Source of the DNA: an uncultured Lachnospiraceae bacterium
GTDB taxonomy: Bacteria > Bacillota > Clostridia > Lachnospirales > Lachnospiraceae
Direction of reading: 5' to 3'
Length of the DNA stretch: 8,715 bases
Assembly: GCA_946406305.1 (NCBI GenBank)
Contig: CAMJKC010000067.1
Location: forward strand, 1 to 8,715
Program-made: the position numbers and the translations under genes
Notes under the pieces: model-generated
Databases searched by the model: none
Seen by the model: the letters and a program-made list of their open reading frames with translations, nothing else
What the model was told of the DNA's origin: nothing
Shown here: positions 5,669 through 8,715 of the stretch, piece after piece
Position numbering within the stretch: the stretch's first letter is position 1
Layout of the letters: every line of letters starts with the position of its first letter

Positions 5669-6450
5669 TAATCGTTCCACACCTTCCAAGGAGCATTTCC
5701 TTTTTTCCACATTTCTTCAAGTATCTCTTTTTCTCTTAAAGAATCCATACATTGCCAAAAACCATTATGCACATAACTCATGAGTTCTCTATCTTTTGCT
5801 AAATTTTCCATAGGAGTTGTTTCAAGCACAGTTTCATCATTCTTTAAATAATCAAAAACTTTAGGTTCCAAAACCATAAAGCCTGCATTAATTGCCGCAC
5901 CATCATTACTCTTTTTTTCTCTAAAACTTCTAACAGCTCCAAGTTCACTTATATCAAGCACACCTTTTTGTTGTTTTTGTATGACTGATGTTATTGTTGC
6001 AATCTTGCCATGAGACTTATGGAATTTTACTAATTCATCTATATTAACATCACAAACTCCATCTCCATAAGTAAGCATAAAGGTTTCATTACCAACATAT
6101 TCTTTTATTCTTTTTACTCTACCACCTGTCATAGTATTTAAACCTGTGTCTACAACTGACACTTCCCATGGTTCAACTTTATTTTTGAGTATCGTAAAAT
6201 CATTTTTTTCATTTTTATAACTAAATTTAATGTCACATCTATCTATAAAATAATTATAAAACCACTCTTTTATAATATGCTGTTTATAACCTGCACAAAT
6301 AATAAAATCATTATATCCAAAATGAGAATAAGATTTCATAATATGCCATAAGATTGGCATTTGACCTATTTCAATCATTGGCTTTGGCTTGAATTTTGAT
6401 TCTTCAGATATCCTTGTGCCAAGTCCACCAGCTAAAATTACTACTTTCAT
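5668..6450 (-). CDS. rfbF: Glucose-1-phosphate cytidylyltransferase (RfbF/DdhA)
   Basis: A 260-residue nucleotidyltransferase that makes CDP-D-glucose from CTP and glucose 1-phosphate, the entry step to CDP-linked deoxysugars; cytoplasmic. The N-terminal signature LAGGLGTRISEESKFKPKPM (6-25) carries the nucleotide-binding GGxGTR loop and the PKPM lysine. Sub-family marks separating it from RmlA and GalU are ILWHIMKSYSHFG (33-45), VEPWEVSVVDTG (92-103), TYGDGV with the metal-binding Asp130, and FWQCMDSLREKEILEEMW (231-248). Length and C-terminus (APWKVW) match enterobacterial RfbF. The start is ATG 6450, with an adjacent GTG at 6453 also possible. No Shine-Dalgarno lies at normal distance; GGAGGGG is 35 bases upstream, separated by a hairpin. 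The gene has its own promoter at 6515-6543 and ends in TAATG shared with rfbH. Confidence 0.94.
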   Translation of the reverse strand: MKVVILAGGLGTRISEESKFKPKPMIEIGQMPILWHIMKSYSHFGYNDFIICAGYKQHIIKEWFYNYFIDRCDIKFSYKNEKNDFTILKNKVEPWEVSVVDTGLNTMTGGRVKRIKEYVGNETFMLTYGDGVCDVNIDELVKFHKSHGKIATITSVIQKQQKGVLDISELGAVRSFREKKSNDGAAINAGFMVLEPKVFDYLKNDETVLETTPMENLAKDRELMSYVHNGFWQCMDSLREKEILEEMWKKGNAPWKVWND

Positions 6451-6464
6451 CACTTTTATAAAAC

Positions 6465-6492
6465 ATAATCAAAAATGATTATATTCCCCTCC
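6465..6492 (-). promoter_or_regulatory. Distant Shine-Dalgarno plus spacer hairpin before rfbF
   Basis: GGAGGGG (6492-6486) is followed after three bases by a 7-bp hairpin: ATAATCA (6482-6476), loop TTTT, TGATTAT (6471-6465). Eleven further bases lead to the GTG/ATG at 6453/6450. Looping out the 18-base hairpin cuts the gap from 32-35 bases to about 14-17, so the fold could bring the binding site closer to the start. This is a structural inference. Confidence 0.45.
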
Positions 6493-6516
6493 ATAAATTA
6501 TTTTACAATAATTTAT
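6493..6516 (-). promoter_or_regulatory. Perfect 10-bp AT inverted repeat at the rfbF transcription start
   Basis: ATAAATTATT (6493-6502) and AATAATTTAT (6507-6516) are exact reverse complements around a TTAC loop. The dyad covers the end of the -10 box, the predicted start near 6508 and the bases up to the Shine-Dalgarno. It could be a repressor operator or a leader hairpin; being all A/T it would be weak as RNA. Confidence 0.45.
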
Positions 6517-6543
6517 TATACATAAAATATATTTTTTTATCAA
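6515..6543 (-). promoter_or_regulatory. Promoter of the rfbF-rfbH operon
   Basis: On the minus strand TTGATA (6543-6538), a 17-base spacer and TATAAT (6520-6515) give a near-consensus SigA-type promoter with one mismatch in the -35. The expected start is near 6508, leaving a leader of about 58 bases. It lies downstream of the surface-protein terminator, so rfbFH is a separate unit. The genes after rfbH have no clear promoter of their own and may belong to it. Confidence 0.75.
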
Positions 6544-6639
6544 GTTACACATTTACTTATTCATATCAATAAATACCTAATAAAACTCATAATTTATATT
6601 CATTTTATACTTTCCTATTTTATATATTTTTTAACAATA

Positions 6640-6666
6640 AAAAAACTCGTTTTACACGAGTTTTTT
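6640..6666 (-). terminator. Strong, probably bidirectional terminator of the surface-protein gene
   Basis: An 11-bp perfect stem with core ACTCGT/ACGAGT (6645-6650 and 6656-6661), a TTTAC loop on the plus strand, and A/T-run flanks extending to 6640 and 6666. Read on the minus strand it begins five bases after the stop codon at 6672 and ends in a T-run. The A-run on the other side would let it work on the plus strand too. Confidence 0.9.
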
Positions 6667-6671
6667 AAAAT

Positions 6672-8715
6672 TTATATTTGTACTTTCCCATCTGCTCCTG
6701 CAGTTCTGCCATCTCTAGTTTTACCATTAATTAACATAGAGCCATCAGAGTTGAAATAATACCACGAACCAGCTATCTGTCTATACCCTATTGCCATCTT
6801 ACCTTCATCCGCTGTTTTATTATGCTCAAAATAATAAGTTTTATTGTCAACTGTTTTTACAAACCCTGTAAGCATATTCCCATTTACATCAAAACAATAT
6901 ACATTTTGAACTGGTGTAGGAACTTGTTGATTGTTAATCATTTTTACTTCAGTTGCATTTATTGTATAAAATCCATTCTTTGCTGCTTCTACTCTACCAT
7001 TTATAGGAAAGTTTAATTTAAATTTACTTATATTTTGGTCAAATACCCATTTTGCATCATTTGAATTACTTGTAGGTAGTTGAATATTTTTCGCAAATCC
7101 TACTTGTGTAAACATAGGTGTAGCATTTGCATTTGGCAATAAACCGCCTCCTGCAACAGGTCCCCCTACACTATTATTATTTGGTGGTAAGCCACCTCCT
7201 GCAAAAGGTAAATCACCAGCGGTATTTGCGGCATTTCTTCGTATACCACCTCCGCCGCCTCCACCACCTCCACCACCGCCTCCACCACCTCGTGTACTTA
7301 TCCTTGTCCACATTGCCTTTAGCGATATATTGGTTGTTATTGTTATTTCGTCACCATTTCCATATCTTGCTCCATTGCTTCCTTGCCATCCAGAAAAATT
7401 ATAACCTCTTCTTGTGAATCCATTTGCTTTTAATTTTGTTTTAACTTCTTCATATATTGTCTGTGGTTCCATATTCCCTGTGCCACCATTTTGATCAAAT
7501 GATACTGTAAGTGGTCTTCCAAATCTCGCATATAAAACCTTATCTCCATATATATCTTTTCCTATGCTTATATATGACTGTCCACTATACTCTTCAGTCT
7601 CAGCATTATAATTCTCATACCATGCTGATATTGGAATTTCTTCTTTTTTCAAATCCATAGGAAGAACTACCCCTTCTCCTGAAACATATGAAGTCGGTAA
7701 TGTCGTTGGAACTTCTGTCGCTCCATTTACATTAAGTGTTAAATTATATCTTATGCCGTTCCACTTTGCATAAAATGTTTTTTGTTCTGATGTATTTGCT
7801 TTAACTTCTGTAACTTTACTACCACTAAAATCATCATTCTCGTACCAACCGCCAAATGTGAAACCTACTTTTTCTATATCTTCACTTGTTGGAAGAACTA
7901 CTCTCTCTGACCATTTTCTTTGTGTTTTTTTAGTAAAACCATTTTTATAACTTCCACCATTTTCATTATATATTATGCCATATGTATTTTCTTCCCATTT
8001 TGCATATATTGTTTTGTCCATATTTATATCTTGTCCAAAATCAAATGGAGTATTTTCATCTATTTCATACCAATACTTAAATATAAACCCAGTTGCTATA
8101 GGATCTTCTGGCTTATCTACCTTTGTATTTTCTACAACATATTTTGTAAAATTATCTCCAAGTCCATTTAAATTAAAATCAATTTTATATGAGCCTTCAA
8201 CATGTATAGGTATATCTACTGATTTACCATGATAAGTAACAGTTACTTTTGTATTAGTTTTAGTAAGAATAGTAGTAAGTGATGGATTAAATGAAAATTC
8301 ATTTTTATTTTCATCACTATATTTTACTTCTTCTTCATAATCATCATTTTCATATTTAACCTTTATTATTAGATATGTAGGATCAAAAGTTTCATTTTCA
8401 CCATATGATGTTTTTAGCTTTCTTGAATCCCAAGTATTAAATTCAATAGATTTATATATAGCCTCTTCCCATACAACTTTTATATTCCAGTCTTTTTCTA
8501 CACTTTTTCGTATGTGATTTATAATCTCATCACTTCCTACTTCTTTCCAGCCTTTAAAAACATATCCTTTTTTCTTAACTTTGCTTCTATCTGGAAGAAC
8601 AACCATAGCGAAAGGACTGCTACTATACCTGTAACTTGTTTCCAAGCCACTTCCAGTATATACTCCACCATCAAAATCATAAACATAATAATCCTGGAGT
8701 TTAGCCGCAACGTCT
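6672..8715 (-). CDS. Large InlB-repeat surface protein, 5' part outside the window
   Basis: The frame is open to the right edge, so only the last 680 residues are visible (numbered from there). They hold an InlB B-repeat (Listeria-Bacteroides type, about 9-83, VLPDRSKVKKKGYVFKGW) and an Ig-like Big_3-type domain (84-174, ending VTVTYHGKSVDIPIHV). Four more InlB-type repeats follow (about 175-241, 242-319, 320-399, 400-470), each built on 'hNGG...GYxFxGWY...hYAKW'. Then come a run of 15 glycines (476-490) and a Gly/Pro/Asn linker with a duplicated unit. The end has choline-binding-like wall repeats (VYCFDVNGNMLTGFV, KTYYF, GSWYYFNSDGSMLINGKT). It is a secreted, wall-attached protein, probably an adhesin or host-interaction protein; there is no LPXTG motif. 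A TTG at 8645 can be read as a start, but coding of the same repeat type continues upstream. Confidence 0.9.
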   Translation of the reverse strand, partial: DVAAKLQDYYVYDFDGGVYTGSGLETSYRYSSSPFAMVVLPDRSKVKKKGYVFKGWKEVGSDEIINHIRKSVEKDWNIKVVWEEAIYKSIEFNTWDSRKLKTSYGENETFDPTYLIIKVKYENDDYEEEVKYSDENKNEFSFNPSLTTILTKTNTKVTVTYHGKSVDIPIHVEGSYKIDFNLNGLGDNFTKYVVENTKVDKPEDPIATGFIFKYWYEIDENTPFDFGQDINMDKTIYAKWEENTYGIIYNENGGSYKNGFTKKTQRKWSERVVLPTSEDIEKVGFTFGGWYENDDFSGSKVTEVKANTSEQKTFYAKWNGIRYNLTLNVNGATEVPTTLPTSYVSGEGVVLPMDLKKEEIPISAWYENYNAETEEYSGQSYISIGKDIYGDKVLYARFGRPLTVSFDQNGGTGNMEPQTIYEEVKTKLKANGFTRRGYNFSGWQGSNGARYGNGDEITITTNISLKAMWTRISTRGGGGGGGGGGGGGGGIRRNAANTAGDLPFAGGGLPPNNNSVGGPVAGGGLLPNANATPMFTQVGFAKNIQLPTSNSNDAKWVFDQNISKFKLNFPINGRVEAAKNGFYTINATEVKMINNQQVPTPVQNVYCFDVNGNMLTGFVKTVDNKTYYFEHNKTADEGKMAIGYRQIAGSWYYFNSDGSMLINGKTRDGRTAGADGKVQI
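7144..7208 (-). repeat. Duplicated linker unit in the surface protein
   Basis: Two copies 48 bases apart (7192-7208 and 7144-7160) match at 15 of 17 bases and encode PFAGGGLPPNNN and PVAGGGLLPNAN. They form part of the flexible region between the glycine tract and the wall-binding repeats. Confidence 0.65.
7245..7289 (-). repeat. Fifteen-codon glycine tract
   Basis: Fifteen consecutive GGN codons using GGT, GGA and GGC in mixed order, flanked by Arg on both sides (TR-Gly15-IRR). It separates the InlB-repeat stalk from the wall-binding end and is a local GC island in AT-rich DNA. Codon mixing indicates selection for glycine rather than simple slippage, although GGT-GGT-GGA triplets recur. Confidence 0.9.

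Noticed and set aside
5669..5710. Alternative rfbH start 14 codons upstream
   Set aside because: It would overlap rfbF by 43 bases and exceed the family length; the TAATG start at 5668 is typical of coupled genes.
7127..7417. Plus-strand His/Leu-rich frame
   Set aside because: It is the antisense reading of the glycine tract and linker; its HLRRLHHLHHRLHHL pattern comes from the GGN codon run.
8643..8645. TTG as the true start of the surface protein
   Set aside because: Coding in the same frame continues to the right edge with InlB-type sequence (YYVYDFDGGVYTG) and no ribosome binding site precedes the TTG.

Overview
The window is strongly AT-rich, every supported gene lies on the minus strand, and starts carry GGAGG-type ribosome binding sites. 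With an InlB B-repeat surface protein, a PIN toxin of a clostridial type and a lipoprotein with a Firmicutes-style signal, this suggests a low-GC Firmicute, probably a host-associated member of the Clostridia. No feature fixes the genus. No tRNA, rRNA, CRISPR array, intact insertion sequence or replication origin was seen, and there is no gene-free stretch above about 300 bases.

In transcription order (right to left): (1) 8715-6672, the 3' part of a large surface protein (InlB B-repeats, an Ig-like domain, a 15-glycine tract, C-terminal wall-binding-type repeats), closed by a strong terminator at 6640-6666. (2) A near-consensus promoter (6543-6515) and an unusual leader with two hairpins flanking the Shine-Dalgarno, then rfbF (glucose-1-phosphate cytidylyltransferase) and rfbH (CDP-4-keto-6-deoxy-D-glucose-3-dehydrase), overlapping by one base. 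rfbG, whose product makes the RfbH substrate, is not between them or elsewhere in the window. (3) In the same direction, a PstS-like substrate-binding lipoprotein and an exported WG-repeat-like protein that overlap by 11 bases, with no ABC permease or ATPase nearby. (4) A remnant of a large serine recombinase (1356-1541). (5) A toxin-antitoxin pair in toxin-first order: a VapC-like PIN protein read from a perfect TTGACA-17-TATAAT promoter so close to its ATG that the mRNA should be leaderless, then a 56-residue putative antitoxin. A small possible ORF, a 20-bp palindrome and a GAGA-capped terminator follow. (6) A small possibly winged-helix protein and the start of a zinc-ribbon protein that runs off the left edge.

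The rfbFH pair implies synthesis of a CDP-linked 3,6-dideoxyhexose or related sugar for a surface glycan, next to a large surface protein. The lipoprotein and WG-like protein may be co-transcribed with it but have no evident enzymatic role there. The recombinase scar and the toxin-antitoxin module suggest that the left half is accessory DNA. The least explained parts are the lipoprotein/WG pair, the rfbF leader, and the leaderless toxin-first operon.
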